Assembly (NCBI GenBank): GCA_045632305.1
Contig: JAZQWL010000006.1
Coordinates: forward strand, 1 to 59,979
DNA: 59,979 nt
Direction of reading: 5' to 3'
From: SVTX01 sp045632305
GTDB lineage: Bacteria; Bacillota; Clostridia; Oscillospirales; CAG-272
Shown: positions 41,201 to 49,379 of the stretch, in pieces
How positions within the stretch are numbered: the first letter of the stretch is position 1
Layout: the number at the start of each line of letters is the position of its first letter
Program-made: the position numbers and the translations under genes
The notes under the pieces: model-generated
What the model was told of the DNA's origin: nothing
Databases searched by the model: none
What the model saw: only the letters and a program-made list of their open reading frames with translations

Positions 41201-41815
41201 GCGGGAATCATTACGGGCGTTACTTATAAAACGACCAAAAAGGACGAGCGAATGGCGTTTATGACGCTTGAAGATAAGTTTGCCGAGATCGAATGTATAG
41301 TTTTCCCGAAGGCATATAATAAATTCTATCACGAGATCCGAGTGGACGGAGCGGTGACTGTGCAGGGAAATATTTCTCTTAAAGAGGATGAAAATCCTAA
41401 GATCATCGTAAACGAAATATCTCCTCTTGTGGAAAATTCTCTTTATGAAAAAGAGAAAAAGCAGGTTGAGGTAAAGAGGGAGGAGCAGAAGACACAGACG
41501 GTTGATATGCCGCAAAGAGCAAAATTCAACGCGCGTATGTCCATATATATGGGTACGGATTCTGCAGTGCCAACAACGGTAGTGAGCGAGCCCGCGCCCG
41601 AGAAGATCTATCTTCGTGTGCCTTCGATGAATTGCCGAGAGTTTTACGATGCAAAGAGAATTGTGGATCAAAATCGCGGCGGATCCGTGCGAATGATCTT
41701 CTATGACGCGTCTCAAAAGAAATATGCCGAATACAGTGAAAAGCTGCGTTACACAAAAGCTGTGTACGACAAGCTTTGTACTATTTTAGGCAAGGAAAAC
41801 GTAATTGAGAAATAA
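38231..41815 (+). CDS. dnaE: DNA polymerase III subunit alpha
   Basis: A 1194-residue replicative polymerase. The PHP domain opens with HLHLHSEYSLLDG and TDHGNMYG. The palm has MPDIDIDF with catalytic Asp405 and Asp407, then GRGSGAGSIVAYLL. The fingers and tandem HhH region follow, with an OB fold (TVAGIITGVTYKTTKKDERMAFMTLEDK) near 985 and a C-terminal extension of low conservation. It is a DnaE-type alpha without an inserted exonuclease, as opposed to PolC. I use ATG 38231, seven bases after AAAGGAG; two ATGs just before it are too close to that site. It is last in the run, with a terminator behind. Confidence 0.95.
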   Translation: MGEFVHLHLHSEYSLLDGACRISDIPARIKECSQDAVAITDHGNMYGVVAFYNACRKNGIKPIIGCEAYVAQRSRFEKVNSHDGPYHLVLLCKNQTGYKNLSYLVSAGFTEGFYGKPRIDEELLFSHSEGLIALSACLSGKIPRLVANGDMAAALDTAKKYKEVFGEDSFYIELQDHGTDKTRAIIPALVELAEAADIPLVATNDCHYLRRADSNVQDILMCIQTNTTVEDDARFKFDTDDYYIKDTNEMKMLYSKYEGAIENTVKIAEMCNLEFDFDTLYLPKFPCPSGKSGEEYLRELTMAGLDRRERLSHIVYDREFTRQTYLDRIDYELSVINKMGYADYFLIVQDYVGFAKSAGIPVGPGRGSGAGSIVAYLLNITDVDSIKFDLLFERFLNPERVSMPDIDIDFCYTRCGEVFDYVARKYGREHVSRIITFGTLAAKAAVRNTGRAMGMSYADVDVVAKAIPRELGITLDSALKSPELREMYEGDEKIRELIDNARRLEGMPRNISVHAAGVVITDKPVCDYVPLATSNDTLVTQFDMDTVAKLGLLKFDFLALRYLTIIDDAQKQIKETNPDFDIEKIPLDDKATFELISKGLTGGVFQLESAGMRQVLQNLRPESIEDIIATIALYRPGPMDSIPRFIECRHDKSKVKYDLPQLEPILKNTYGCTVYQEQVMRIFREIAGYTFGHADIVRRAMSKKKADVLEAEREAFVNGAAENGVDRGAADKLFSDMSSFANYAFNKSHAAAYAVISYRSAYLKAHYTGEYMSALLTSVINDRTKAAEYIAECAKFKIQVLPPDINSSRVSFSTDSDGNIRYGLLAIKNVGQKIIEDIIDLRASDGDFESFYSFVERATASTDVNKRQIESLIKVGAFDRLGVDRAKLLSSFEAIVDNVQYKNRDNLIGQLDMFSQGLLEAPEFEYPDIPPLTLKEKLMLEKDAAGMYFSGHLLDGYSKNIEDSDIVNISDIVNVSDDESEFSDRDNVTVAGIITGVTYKTTKKDERMAFMTLEDKFAEIECIVFPKAYNKFYHEIRVDGAVTVQGNISLKEDENPKIIVNEISPLVENSLYEKEKKQVEVKREEQKTQTVDMPQRAKFNARMSIYMGTDSAVPTTVVSEPAPEKIYLRVPSMNCREFYDAKRIVDQNRGGSVRMIFYDASQKKYAEYSEKLRYTKAVYDKLCTILGKENVIEK

Positions 41816-41821
41816 AATTTT

Positions 41822-41854
41822 AACCGCTTTGCTTATATTTGGCAGAGCGGTTTT
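41822..41854 (+). terminator. terminator of dnaE
   Basis: AACCGCTTTGC (41822-41832) pairs with GCAGAGCGGTT (41842-41852), with one G-T pair, followed by TTTT. Confidence 0.85.
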
Positions 41855-41888
41855 AATTATAAATAATTCTTAAATAATCTAAAAGCGG

Positions 41889-41917
41889 TTTACAAATTAA
41901 TAAAAATATGTTATAAT
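41889..41917 (+). promoter_or_regulatory. promoter of the rsuA-like gene
   Basis: TTTACA (41889-41894), a 17-base spacer and TATAAT (41912-41917). Confidence 0.75.
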
Positions 41918-41950
41918 TATCGAAGAGAATTTTTTGATTGGAGGACGGTC

Positions 41951-42664
41951 GTGAGACTTGATAAATTCTTAGTAGAAGCAGGCGTTGCTACAAGAAGCGA
42001 GGCGACGAAGGATGCAAGAAACGGGCTTGTGCTTGTCAACGGAAGGGTTGAGAGAAGATGCGCCAGCCACGTTGATCCCACGGTTGATACTGTCACTTAT
42101 AAGGGACAGATCATTACTTATCGTGAATTTACCTACGTCATGCTTAATAAGCCCGAGGGCTACGTCAGCGCAACCGAGGATGAAAAGCTCCCCACTGTTC
42201 TTGAGCTTCTTCCCGACGAGCTTCAGAGAATCGGACTTTTTCCGTGCGGACGGCTTGACCGAAATACGCTCGGACTTATGATACTTACTAATAACGGCCC
42301 GCTCTCGCACAAGCTTTTAGCTCCAAAGAGTCACGTCAGCAAGGTATATTACTTCAAGGCGGAGGACAATATTACCGATGAGGACGCTCGGCGACTTATG
42401 AGCGGTGTTGATATAGGCGGATACGTGACCGCGCCCTGTGAGGTGGAGCTTGTAAACTCCAAGGAAGGGTATATAACTCTTCACGAGGGCAAATATCACC
42501 AGATAAAGCTCATGCTCAAGGCGGTCTGCAACAAGATAATTTATCTTGAAAGAGTTAAGTTCGGCCCCATTGTTCTTGATAAGGAGCTTGCTCGCGGAGA
42601 GTGGAGATTCCTTGATGAAGAGGAACAGAAAGCCCTTGAAGAAGCAGGAAAATTCAGAAATTAA
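41951..42664 (+). CDS. RsuA-family pseudouridine synthase
   Basis: A 237-residue rRNA-modifying enzyme. The S4 domain is MRLDKFLVEAGVATRSEA; the catalytic Asp lies in CGRLDRNTLGLM near 100; the family tail HEGKYHQIKLMLKAVCNKIIYLERVKFG is present. The size fits RsuA, which modifies 16S rRNA position 516, better than RluB, but the target cannot be proved from sequence. The start is GTG 41951 behind GGAGGAC. The tex gene follows 22 bases later. Confidence 0.9.
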   Translation: MRLDKFLVEAGVATRSEATKDARNGLVLVNGRVERRCASHVDPTVDTVTYKGQIITYREFTYVMLNKPEGYVSATEDEKLPTVLELLPDELQRIGLFPCGRLDRNTLGLMILTNNGPLSHKLLAPKSHVSKVYYFKAEDNITDEDARRLMSGVDIGGYVTAPCEVELVNSKEGYITLHEGKYHQIKLMLKAVCNKIIYLERVKFGPIVLDKELARGEWRFLDEEEQKALEEAGKFRN

Positions 42665-42686
42665 TTACTAATATAACGAGGAAATC

Positions 42687-44840
42687 ATGGACATTATTAA
42701 AGCACTTGCCGAGGAATTTAAATTACGGGAGGAGCAGGTTGAAAAGACGGTTGCTCTCATTGACGGCGGCGATACTATACCCTTTATTGCAAGATACAGA
42801 AAAGAGGTAACGGGAAGTCTTGACGATGCGGTTCTCCGCGATCTTAACGACCGACTTGAATATCTCCGTAATATAGAAAAGAGAAAAGAAGAGGTTAAGG
42901 CACTGATTGACGCTCAGGGTAAGCTCACACCCGAGATCGAGGCGGCGATCCTTGCGGCCAAGACAATTACCGAGGTTGACGATATTTACAGACCTTTCCG
43001 TCCCAAGAGAAAGACAAGAGCGTCTGTCGCAAGAGAAAAGGGACTTGAGGGACTCTCCGAGCTTCTTATGAAGCAGGAGCTTAAGTATGATCCCGAAATT
43101 GAAGTGGCTGCGGCGGAATATATTTCCGAAGAAAAGGGAGTCGCAAGTGTTGATGAGGCGCTCGCGGGCGCTATGGACATTATCGCGGAGGACGTTTCCG
43201 ATAATGCTGAATACAGAAAAGCGATCCGTGCGCTTACGTTCGATCACGGTATGATGAGCGTTGAAAAGACCAAGGACGAGGATTCCGTATACGCGCAGTA
43301 TTATGAATACAGCGAGCCGCTAAGTAAAGTTCCCGGTCACAGAATCCTTGCTATCAACCGCGGTGAAAAGGAAGAATTTTTGAAGGTTTCGGTTACAATT
43401 TCTCCCGAGATCGTGTTGAATTATCTTTTGTCCTGCGTTGTAACAGAGCCCTCAAGCCCTGCTTATAAATATATTTCCGCGGCGGTCGTGGACAGCTACG
43501 AAAGACTTATTTCTCCTTCTATTGAAAGAGAAATCCGCAATGATATGTTTGACAATGCATCCGAGGGTGCGATCAAGGTATTCGCGGATAATCTCTCCCA
43601 TCTTCTTATGCAAGCGCCCATTAAGGGTAAGACCGTGCTTGGCTTCGACCCCGGTTACGTAAACGGTTGTAAGCTCGCGGTTGTTGATAAGACGGGTAAG
43701 GTGCTTGATACAGCGGTTATTTATCCCACAAAGCCGCGTTCGAGAACCGAAGAGGCGGCAAGAATTATCAAATCTTTAGTTAAGAAGCATAAGGTCGACG
43801 TTATCGCGATCGGTAACGGAACGGCATCGCGTGAAAGTGAAATTTTCGTTGCAGATACACTTAAGGAAATTCCCGAGTGCGACTGTAAGTATATCATTAT
43901 AAGCGAAGCGGGCGCATCTGTTTACTCTGCGTCCAAGCTTGCAACAGAGGAATTCCCCGAGTTCGACGTAATGCAGCGTTCCGCTGTATCCATTGCCCGC
44001 AGACTTCAGGATCCCTTAGCGGAGCTTGTAAAGATCGATCCCAAGTCCATCGGTGTAGGTCAGTATCAGCACGACATGAAGCCCGCACGTCTTGACGGCG
44101 CGTTAACGGGCGTTGTTGAGGACTGCGTAAACGCGGTTGGCGTTGATATCAATACGGCGTCATATTCGCTCCTGTCGTACATTTCGGGTATTAACATCAC
44201 AAGCGCGAAGAATATCGTTAAATACCGTGAGGAGAACGGTGAATTTACATCCCGCTCCCAGATAAAGAAGGTTCCGAGAATCGGAGATAAGGCGTTCCAG
44301 CAGTGCGCCGGCTTCCTCCGTGTGCCCGGATCAAAGGAGATCCTTGACAATACGGGAGTTCACCCCGAGTCGTACGACGCGACAAAGGCGCTTCTCGAGC
44401 TTTTCGGATATACTGTGAAGGACGTTCGCGAGGGTAATCTCAAGAATCTTCGCGAGGAGATCAAGAAGAAGGGAATACGTTCGGTTTGCGAGGCGATCGG
44501 TGTAGGCGAGCCCACTCTTATCGATATTATCGGCGAGCTTGAAAAACCCGGTCGCGACGTAAGAGATACACTTCCTCCTCCCGTGCTTCGTGACGACGTA
44601 CTTGAGCTTGAGGATCTGAAGCCCGATATGGTGCTTACGGGAACGGTTCGTAACGTTATCGACTTCGGCGCTTTCGTTGACATCGGCGTGCATCAGGACG
44701 GTCTCGTTCATATCTCTCAGATATGCAACAAGTATATCAAGCACCCCAACGAAGTGCTTTCCGTTGGCGATATCGTTAAGGTAAAGGTGCTTACCGTTGA
44801 CATCAAAAAGAAGCGAATCGGACTTACAATGAAGCTTTAA
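42687..44840 (+). CDS. tex: Tex family S1 RNA-binding protein
   Basis: A 717-residue nucleic-acid-binding protein related to eukaryotic Spt6, linked to transcription and to stress or toxin expression. The order is an N-terminal helical region with IPFIARYRKEVTGSLDD, an RNase H-like YqgF domain (VLGFDPGYVNGCKLAVVD near 320), HhH motifs (INTASYSLLSYISGI and ITSAKNIVKYREENG), and a C-terminal S1 domain from about 650 (LTGTVRNVIDFGAFVDIGVHQDG). Length is normal. It is cotranscribed with the rsuA-like gene. Confidence 0.96.
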   Translation: MDIIKALAEEFKLREEQVEKTVALIDGGDTIPFIARYRKEVTGSLDDAVLRDLNDRLEYLRNIEKRKEEVKALIDAQGKLTPEIEAAILAAKTITEVDDIYRPFRPKRKTRASVAREKGLEGLSELLMKQELKYDPEIEVAAAEYISEEKGVASVDEALAGAMDIIAEDVSDNAEYRKAIRALTFDHGMMSVEKTKDEDSVYAQYYEYSEPLSKVPGHRILAINRGEKEEFLKVSVTISPEIVLNYLLSCVVTEPSSPAYKYISAAVVDSYERLISPSIEREIRNDMFDNASEGAIKVFADNLSHLLMQAPIKGKTVLGFDPGYVNGCKLAVVDKTGKVLDTAVIYPTKPRSRTEEAARIIKSLVKKHKVDVIAIGNGTASRESEIFVADTLKEIPECDCKYIIISEAGASVYSASKLATEEFPEFDVMQRSAVSIARRLQDPLAELVKIDPKSIGVGQYQHDMKPARLDGALTGVVEDCVNAVGVDINTASYSLLSYISGINITSAKNIVKYREENGEFTSRSQIKKVPRIGDKAFQQCAGFLRVPGSKEILDNTGVHPESYDATKALLELFGYTVKDVREGNLKNLREEIKKKGIRSVCEAIGVGEPTLIDIIGELEKPGRDVRDTLPPPVLRDDVLELEDLKPDMVLTGTVRNVIDFGAFVDIGVHQDGLVHISQICNKYIKHPNEVLSVGDIVKVKVLTVDIKKKRIGLTMKL

Positions 44841-44848
44841 TAAATTAA

Positions 44849-44895
44849 AACACCCCGTTTTTAACATTCCTTGAAATGCCATGAAACGGGGTGTT
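44849..44895. terminator. large hairpin after tex, probable terminator
   Basis: AACACCCCGTTT (44849-44860) pairs perfectly with AAACGGGGTGTT (44884-44895) across a 23-base loop. The following T-run is short (TTATTTG), so it may be a weak terminator or a processing hairpin. Confidence 0.6.
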
Positions 44896-44946
44896 ATTTG
44901 TATACTTTGTACAAAATATTTTGAGTAATTTTGGGGAAAAACCCAC

Positions 44947-44975
44947 TTTAAATTACGCTTGATTTCTGTTACAAT
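44947..44975 (+). promoter_or_regulatory. promoter of the sugar ABC ATPase gene
   Basis: TTTAAA (44947-44952), a 17-base spacer and TACAAT (44970-44975). The match is only moderate. Confidence 0.5.
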
Positions 44976-44991
44976 ATATATAGCGTAATTT
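44950..44991. promoter_or_regulatory. inverted repeat around the promoter, possible operator
   Basis: AAATTACGC (44950-44958) and GCGTAATTT (44983-44991) are perfect 9-base inverted arms, 24 bases apart. They bracket the probable -10 element of the next gene. This could be a pair of half-sites for a repressor or the stem of a leader hairpin. Confidence 0.5.
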
Positions 44992-45062
44992 GGGTCGGCA
45001 GAGGTCGCCCGAATTTATTAATGTTTATAATTTATATGTACATATCTCAGGAGGAATGTAAA

Positions 45063-46175
45063 ATGGCAAGTTTGTCTTTAAGACACATTTACAAGAAGTA
45101 TCCCGGCGGTGTAACTGCCGTATCCGACTTCAACCTTGAAATCAAGGACAAGGAATTTATCGTTCTCGTAGGTCCTTCCGGTTGCGGTAAGTCCACAACT
45201 CTCCGTATGATCGCGGGCCTTGAAGAAATTTCCGAGGGTGAGCTCTTTATCGGCGACCGTCTCGTAAACGACGTAGCTCCTAAGGACAGAAAGATCGCGA
45301 TGGTGTTCCAGAACTACGCGCTTTATCCTCATATGACAGTTGCGGAAAATATGGCGTTCGGTCTTAAGCTCTCCAAGACTCCCAAGGAAGAAATCAAGAG
45401 AAGAGTTGAAGAAGCTGCAAGAATTCTTGACATTACACACCTTCTTGACAGAAAGCCCAAGGCGCTCTCCGGTGGTCAGAAGCAGAGAGTTGCGCTCGGT
45501 CGTGCGATCGTTCGTAACCCCATGGTATTCTTGCTTGACGAGCCGCTTTCCAACCTCGACGCTAAGCTTCGTGCTACTATGAGAACCGAGCTTACAAAGC
45601 TTCATAACAGAGTAGGTACAACGTTTATCTACGTAACACACGACCAGGTAGAAGCTATGACAATGGCTACAAGAATCGTTGTTATGAAGGACGGTCTTAT
45701 CCAGCAGGTTGACACACCTCAGCATCTTTACGATAGCCCTGTTAATATGTTCGTTGCGGGCTTTATCGGTACACCTCAGATGAACTTTATTAACGGTTCT
45801 CTTGAAAAGAGAGACGAGGACGTTTACTTCAACTTTGAAGGCAACTCCATTAAGGTTCCCGCAGATAAGGCAAACAATCCCGCGCTTGCTGAATACATTG
45901 GCAAGGAGGTTGTAGTTGGCGTTCGTCCCGAAAATATTCATGATGAACCCGCTCAGCTTTCCGCTTGTCCCGACAGTACGGTTGACGCATTCGTTGATGT
46001 AACCGAGCTTATGGGCTCCGAAATTTACCTCCACCTTGCGATCGGTGAGACAAACCTCACAGCTCGCGTATCTCCCAGATCCACATCCAAGGCAGGCGAT
46101 ACGATCAAGATCGCTCTTGAAACATCCAGAATGCATATCTTTGATAAGGATACAGAAAAGTGTATCGTTCACTAA
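45063..46175 (+). CDS. sugar ABC transporter ATP-binding protein (MsmK/UgpC type)
   Basis: A 370-residue ATPase of carbohydrate importers. Walker A is GPSGCGKST (37-45), followed by the Q-loop in VFQNYALYPHM, signature LSGGQKQRVALGRA (135-148), Walker B FLLDEP, D-loop SNLDAKLR and switch His193. A C-terminal MalK-like regulatory/TOBE part runs from about 240. No permease or binding-protein gene is near, so it is a stand-alone ATPase that probably serves several sugar importers, as MsmK does in streptococci. The start is ATG 45063 after AGGAGG. Codon use is narrow, which suggests strong expression. Confidence 0.93.
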   Translation: MASLSLRHIYKKYPGGVTAVSDFNLEIKDKEFIVLVGPSGCGKSTTLRMIAGLEEISEGELFIGDRLVNDVAPKDRKIAMVFQNYALYPHMTVAENMAFGLKLSKTPKEEIKRRVEEAARILDITHLLDRKPKALSGGQKQRVALGRAIVRNPMVFLLDEPLSNLDAKLRATMRTELTKLHNRVGTTFIYVTHDQVEAMTMATRIVVMKDGLIQQVDTPQHLYDSPVNMFVAGFIGTPQMNFINGSLEKRDEDVYFNFEGNSIKVPADKANNPALAEYIGKEVVVGVRPENIHDEPAQLSACPDSTVDAFVDVTELMGSEIYLHLAIGETNLTARVSPRSTSKAGDTIKIALETSRMHIFDKDTEKCIVH

Positions 46176-46202
46176 TTTGGGCAGATTCATTTAGCGAAGA
46201 AT

Positions 46203-46372
46203 AAAAGCCACTTTAAATAAAAGACAACGTATTACTATAAAATATAGTTTTGTGCTTTTTAAAATGACGAAACCCGCCGATTTCTCGGCGGTTTTCTCCA
46301 TTTTATGTGGCTTTTTAGTCGCGTTCGGACACTCTGGCGTACCCTCGTACGCCGACGATTGTCCGATCACGC
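46203..46372. other. structured intergenic element upstream of spoIVA
   Basis: The 297 bases between the ATPase gene and spoIVA hold nested inverted repeats. AAAAGCCAC near 46203 matches GTGGCTTTT near 46307. A terminator hairpin lies at 46274-46291. A long imperfect stem follows: GCGT/ACGC, TCGGACA/TGTCCGA and GGCGTAC/GTACGCC around CCTC (46321-46372). A minus-strand frame of 73 codons crosses all of it but has no good ribosome site. Read as a structured or repetitive element. Confidence 0.5.
46274..46295 (+). terminator. terminator of the sugar ABC ATPase gene
   Basis: A 7-bp stem CCGCCGA / TCGGCGG with a TTTC loop, followed by TTTT. Confidence 0.75.
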
Positions 46373-46409
46373 CTTCTTCATCTAAATGACTCAGCCCAAT
46401 TTTTCTATT

Positions 46410-46437
46410 CATATTTTTATTTGCTTTGCCATATAAT
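46410..46437 (+). promoter_or_regulatory. sigma-E-like sporulation promoter of spoIVA
   Basis: CATATT (46410-46415), 14 bases, then CATATAAT (46430-46437). This fits the mother-cell sigma-E pattern (ATATT-like -35, CATACAAT-like -10), the factor that drives spoIVA in Bacillus. The TATAAT within it lacks a good sigma-A -35. Confidence 0.6.
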
Positions 46438-46472
46438 GAAGCGATATTAAAAGTCGTTTTTGAGGAGGACGT

Positions 46473-47951
46473 ATGGCAGAATATTCAATTTATAAGGACA
46501 TATCCGAGCGGACGGGCGGTGACATTTACATTGGCGTGGTCGGCCCTGTGCGCAGCGGCAAATCCACGTTTATCAAGCGTTTTATGGAATCTTTGGTGCT
46601 TCCGAATATTGAAGAGGGGTATTCCAAGGAGCGCGCCAGAGATGAAATGCCGCAATCCGCGGCGGGTAAGACGGTCATGACCACCGAGCCGAAGTTTATA
46701 CCCGATGAAGCGGTGAAGATCTCGGTTGACGGAGTTTCGTCCTTGAAGGTCAAGATGATCGACTGCGTTGGCTATATTATCCCCGAGGCGCTCGGTGCGA
46801 TTGAAAACGGACAGGCGAGAATGGTGAGAACACCTTGGAGCGAAGAGCCGATGCCTTTCGTCGAGGCGGCGGAAATGGGAACGCAGAAGGTGATCCGCGA
46901 GCATTCGACGATTGGTATGCTCGTCACGACGGACGGATCTATCGGGGATATAAAGCGTGAGTCGTACGTTGAGGCAGAGGAGAGGATCGTAAATGAACTC
47001 AAGGAGCTGAAGAAGCCCTTTGCGGTAATTCTCAATTCTGCAAATCCCACAAAGGAATCCGCGATATCCTTGGCGTATGAGCTTGAGGAAAAATATAAGG
47101 TTCCCGTGGCTCTCGTCTCTTGTATGGATCTCGATTCCGAGGACATACGCCATATTCTTGAGCTTGTGCTTTTTGAATTTCCCGTAAACGAGATCAGGAT
47201 AGATATGCCCGAGTGGGTGTATACGCTTGGCGACGACCATAAAATAAAAGCGAGTATTATTTCAAGTATTGAAAAGTGTGTGTCGCGCATAAATAAGACG
47301 GGTGATATCAAGGACAGCTTTTACGATCTTTCCGAGAACGAGTATATAAAGGCATACCGTATTGACGGCATTGATCTCGGTGACGGTACTGCGAGTATTT
47401 CGCTCGATATGGAGGACGGTCTTTATTGGAACGTATTGACTCAGCTTACGGGCTTTGAGGTTTCGAGCGACAGTCAGTTGATCGAGCTTTTATGCGAGCT
47501 TTCCGTCATGAAGGAAAAATATGACAGAGTGGGGAAGGCGCTCGACGATGCCGAGAGTGGCGGCTACGGAATAGTTATGCCGAACATTTCCGACCTCCGT
47601 CTTAATGAACCCGAGATAGTAAAGCAGGCGGGCGGCTACGGAGTCAAGCTTTCCGCATCCGCGCAATCGATACATATGATACGCGCGAATATTGAAACCG
47701 AGATCAGTCCTATTGTGGGAACCGAGCAGCAGAGCGAGGATCTTGTGAAATCCATGCTAAAGGAATTTGAATCCGATCCTCAAAGCATCTGGCAATCCAA
47801 CATGTTTGGAAAAACTTTGTATGAGCTTGTAAACGAAGGACTTCATACAAAGCTTGATCACATGCCCGACGCCAGTCGCAAGAAGCTTTCTGAAACTCTC
47901 GAGAGAATTATAAACGAGGGAAGCGGCGGACTTATCTGTATTATACTTTAA
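46473..47951 (+). CDS. spoIVA: stage IV sporulation protein A
   Basis: A 492-residue coat-morphogenesis ATPase that polymerises on the forespore surface and forms the base of the spore coat. Walker A is GPVRSGKST (24-32) in a TRAFAC-type GTPase fold that uses ATP. The segment MIDCVGYIIPEALGA and the conserved C-terminal end GGLICIIL, needed for membrane targeting, are present. Length is that of Bacillus SpoIVA (492). A sigma-E-like promoter precedes it and GAGGAGG is the ribosome site. It indicates an endospore former, or a recent descendant of one. Confidence 0.97.
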   Translation: MAEYSIYKDISERTGGDIYIGVVGPVRSGKSTFIKRFMESLVLPNIEEGYSKERARDEMPQSAAGKTVMTTEPKFIPDEAVKISVDGVSSLKVKMIDCVGYIIPEALGAIENGQARMVRTPWSEEPMPFVEAAEMGTQKVIREHSTIGMLVTTDGSIGDIKRESYVEAEERIVNELKELKKPFAVILNSANPTKESAISLAYELEEKYKVPVALVSCMDLDSEDIRHILELVLFEFPVNEIRIDMPEWVYTLGDDHKIKASIISSIEKCVSRINKTGDIKDSFYDLSENEYIKAYRIDGIDLGDGTASISLDMEDGLYWNVLTQLTGFEVSSDSQLIELLCELSVMKEKYDRVGKALDDAESGGYGIVMPNISDLRLNEPEIVKQAGGYGVKLSASAQSIHMIRANIETEISPIVGTEQQSEDLVKSMLKEFESDPQSIWQSNMFGKTLYELVNEGLHTKLDHMPDASRKKLSETLERIINEGSGGLICIIL

Positions 47952-47958
47952 AAAGGGA

Positions 47959-47988
47959 AACACCCCGACGCAAGTCGGGGTGTTTTTT
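47959..47988. terminator. bidirectional terminator between spoIVA and murA
   Basis: An 11-bp stem AACACCCCGAC / GTCGGGGTGTT around GCAA, followed by T on the plus strand and preceded by AAAAAGGG, which gives a U-run on the minus strand. Confidence 0.9.
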
Positions 47989-48045
47989 AAAGAAGGAGAT
48001 AAAATTTATAGTCGTAAGACTGTGAGATAATTTCGAATTTACGTA

Positions 48046-49335
48046 TTAAACCGTAGCGGCCTTTCTTTCTTCCTCGTATTCGTAAACCTTTCTTATGTCT
48101 GCGCCGAGAGAAGCAAACTTTTCTGTGATGTTGTAGTAGCCGCGTTCGATCTTGTCGATTCCGTGAAGCTCGGATTCACCTTCAGCAGCGAGAGCTGCGA
48201 TACACATAGCCGCGCCTGCTCTTAAGTCATGGCAAACGAGGGGAGCACCACAGAGGGGAGTGCCGCCGCGGATAATAGCGCGGTTGCCTGAAACCTTTAC
48301 GTCCGCACCCATTCTTGTGAGTTCGTCCATGTACTGGAATCTGTTATCGAAAATTGTTTCGTGAATGTCGCTTGTGCCGTTTGCAAAGCAGAGCATTGTA
48401 GAGAACTGGGGCTGCATATCTGTAGCAAAGCCGGGATATGCCTGAGTTGTAATGGAAACGGGCTTGAGATTACCCGTGGATTCAACGATAACGAAATCTT
48501 CACCCTCTGTTACTGTAACGCCTGCTTCCTTGAGCTTGGCGGAAATAGCGTCGAGGTGACGGGGAATTACGTTCTTAACTGTGATCTTACCGCCTGTTGC
48601 TCCAACTGCTGTCATGAAAGTACCGGCTTCGATCATATCGGGAATGATGAAGTGACGGCAGCCGTGAAGCTCCTTAACACCCTTAACCTTGATTACGGAT
48701 GTGCCTGCGCCGTAAATGTTTGCGCCGCATGCGTTAAGGAATACGCAGAGGTCAACGATATGGGGTTCGCGAGCCGCGTTGTCGATAATGGTTGTGCCTT
48801 CTGCCATAACGGAAGCAAGAATTGTATTAACAGTCGCGCCAACGGAAACCTTGCCGAAGAATACTGTCGTGCCCTCAAGTTTATCTTCTGCTTCAACCTC
48901 GATTCTACCGTTTCTGTGTGTAGAGTGAGCGCCGAGTGCTTCGAACGCGTGCATGTGAAGGTCGAGAGGACGGGGGCCGATGCTGCAACCGCCGGGGGAG
49001 TAAACACTTGCCTTACCGAATCTGCCGAGTTCTGCGCCGAGTATGTAGGAAGATCCGCGGAGCTTGGAAGCAAGCTCATTGGGAGAGGAGCAGGGAACTA
49101 TATTCGCGCAGTTGATGGATACCGAGTTCTTTGCGAGCATCTTTACTTCTGCACCCATCGCCTTGAGAATGTCAAGGAGGATCATGATATCGTTTACAGG
49201 AGGAATATTGTCGATGATGCATGTTTCACGGTTGAGGATACATGCGCAAATTACAGGAAGGGCAGCGTTCTTTGCTCCGTTAATAGATACGCTTCCGTAA
49301 AGGGGTGTGCCGCCTCTGATGATGATCTTTTCCAT
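48046..49335 (-). CDS. murA: UDP-N-acetylglucosamine 1-carboxyvinyltransferase
   Basis: A 429-residue enzyme that transfers enolpyruvate from PEP to UDP-GlcNAc, the first committed step of peptidoglycan synthesis. It opens with RGGTPLYGSVSINGAKNAALP. The active-site loop VYSPGGCSIGPRP has Cys117, the residue attacked by fosfomycin, so it is of the sensitive type. Asp in TDMQPQFSTML near 308 is also kept. Length is normal. A small hairpin (CCGTTCG/CGAACGG, 49349-49370) sits just upstream of the ribosome site. Many Firmicutes carry two MurA copies; only one is in view. Confidence 0.97.
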   Translation of the reverse strand: MEKIIIRGGTPLYGSVSINGAKNAALPVICACILNRETCIIDNIPPVNDIMILLDILKAMGAEVKMLAKNSVSINCANIVPCSSPNELASKLRGSSYILGAELGRFGKASVYSPGGCSIGPRPLDLHMHAFEALGAHSTHRNGRIEVEAEDKLEGTTVFFGKVSVGATVNTILASVMAEGTTIIDNAAREPHIVDLCVFLNACGANIYGAGTSVIKVKGVKELHGCRHFIIPDMIEAGTFMTAVGATGGKITVKNVIPRHLDAISAKLKEAGVTVTEGEDFVIVESTGNLKPVSITTQAYPGFATDMQPQFSTMLCFANGTSDIHETIFDNRFQYMDELTRMGADVKVSGNRAIIRGGTPLCGAPLVCHDLRAGAAMCIAALAAEGESELHGIDKIERGYYNITEKFASLGADIRKVYEYEEERKAATV

Positions 49336-49379
49336 AAGTTACCTCCATCCGTTCGCCTGAGTCCGAACGGTCATTTATG

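Noticed and set aside
45078..46190. Open frame of 370 codons opposite the sugar ABC ATPase gene
   Set aside because: A shadow of a highly biased gene. No start signal or recognisable domain.
46191..46412. 73-codon minus-strand frame (MNRKIGLSHLDEEG...) before spoIVA
   Set aside because: It runs through a terminator and several inverted repeats and has no good ribosome site, so I read the region as a structured or repeated element. It would be worth revisiting if copies are found.
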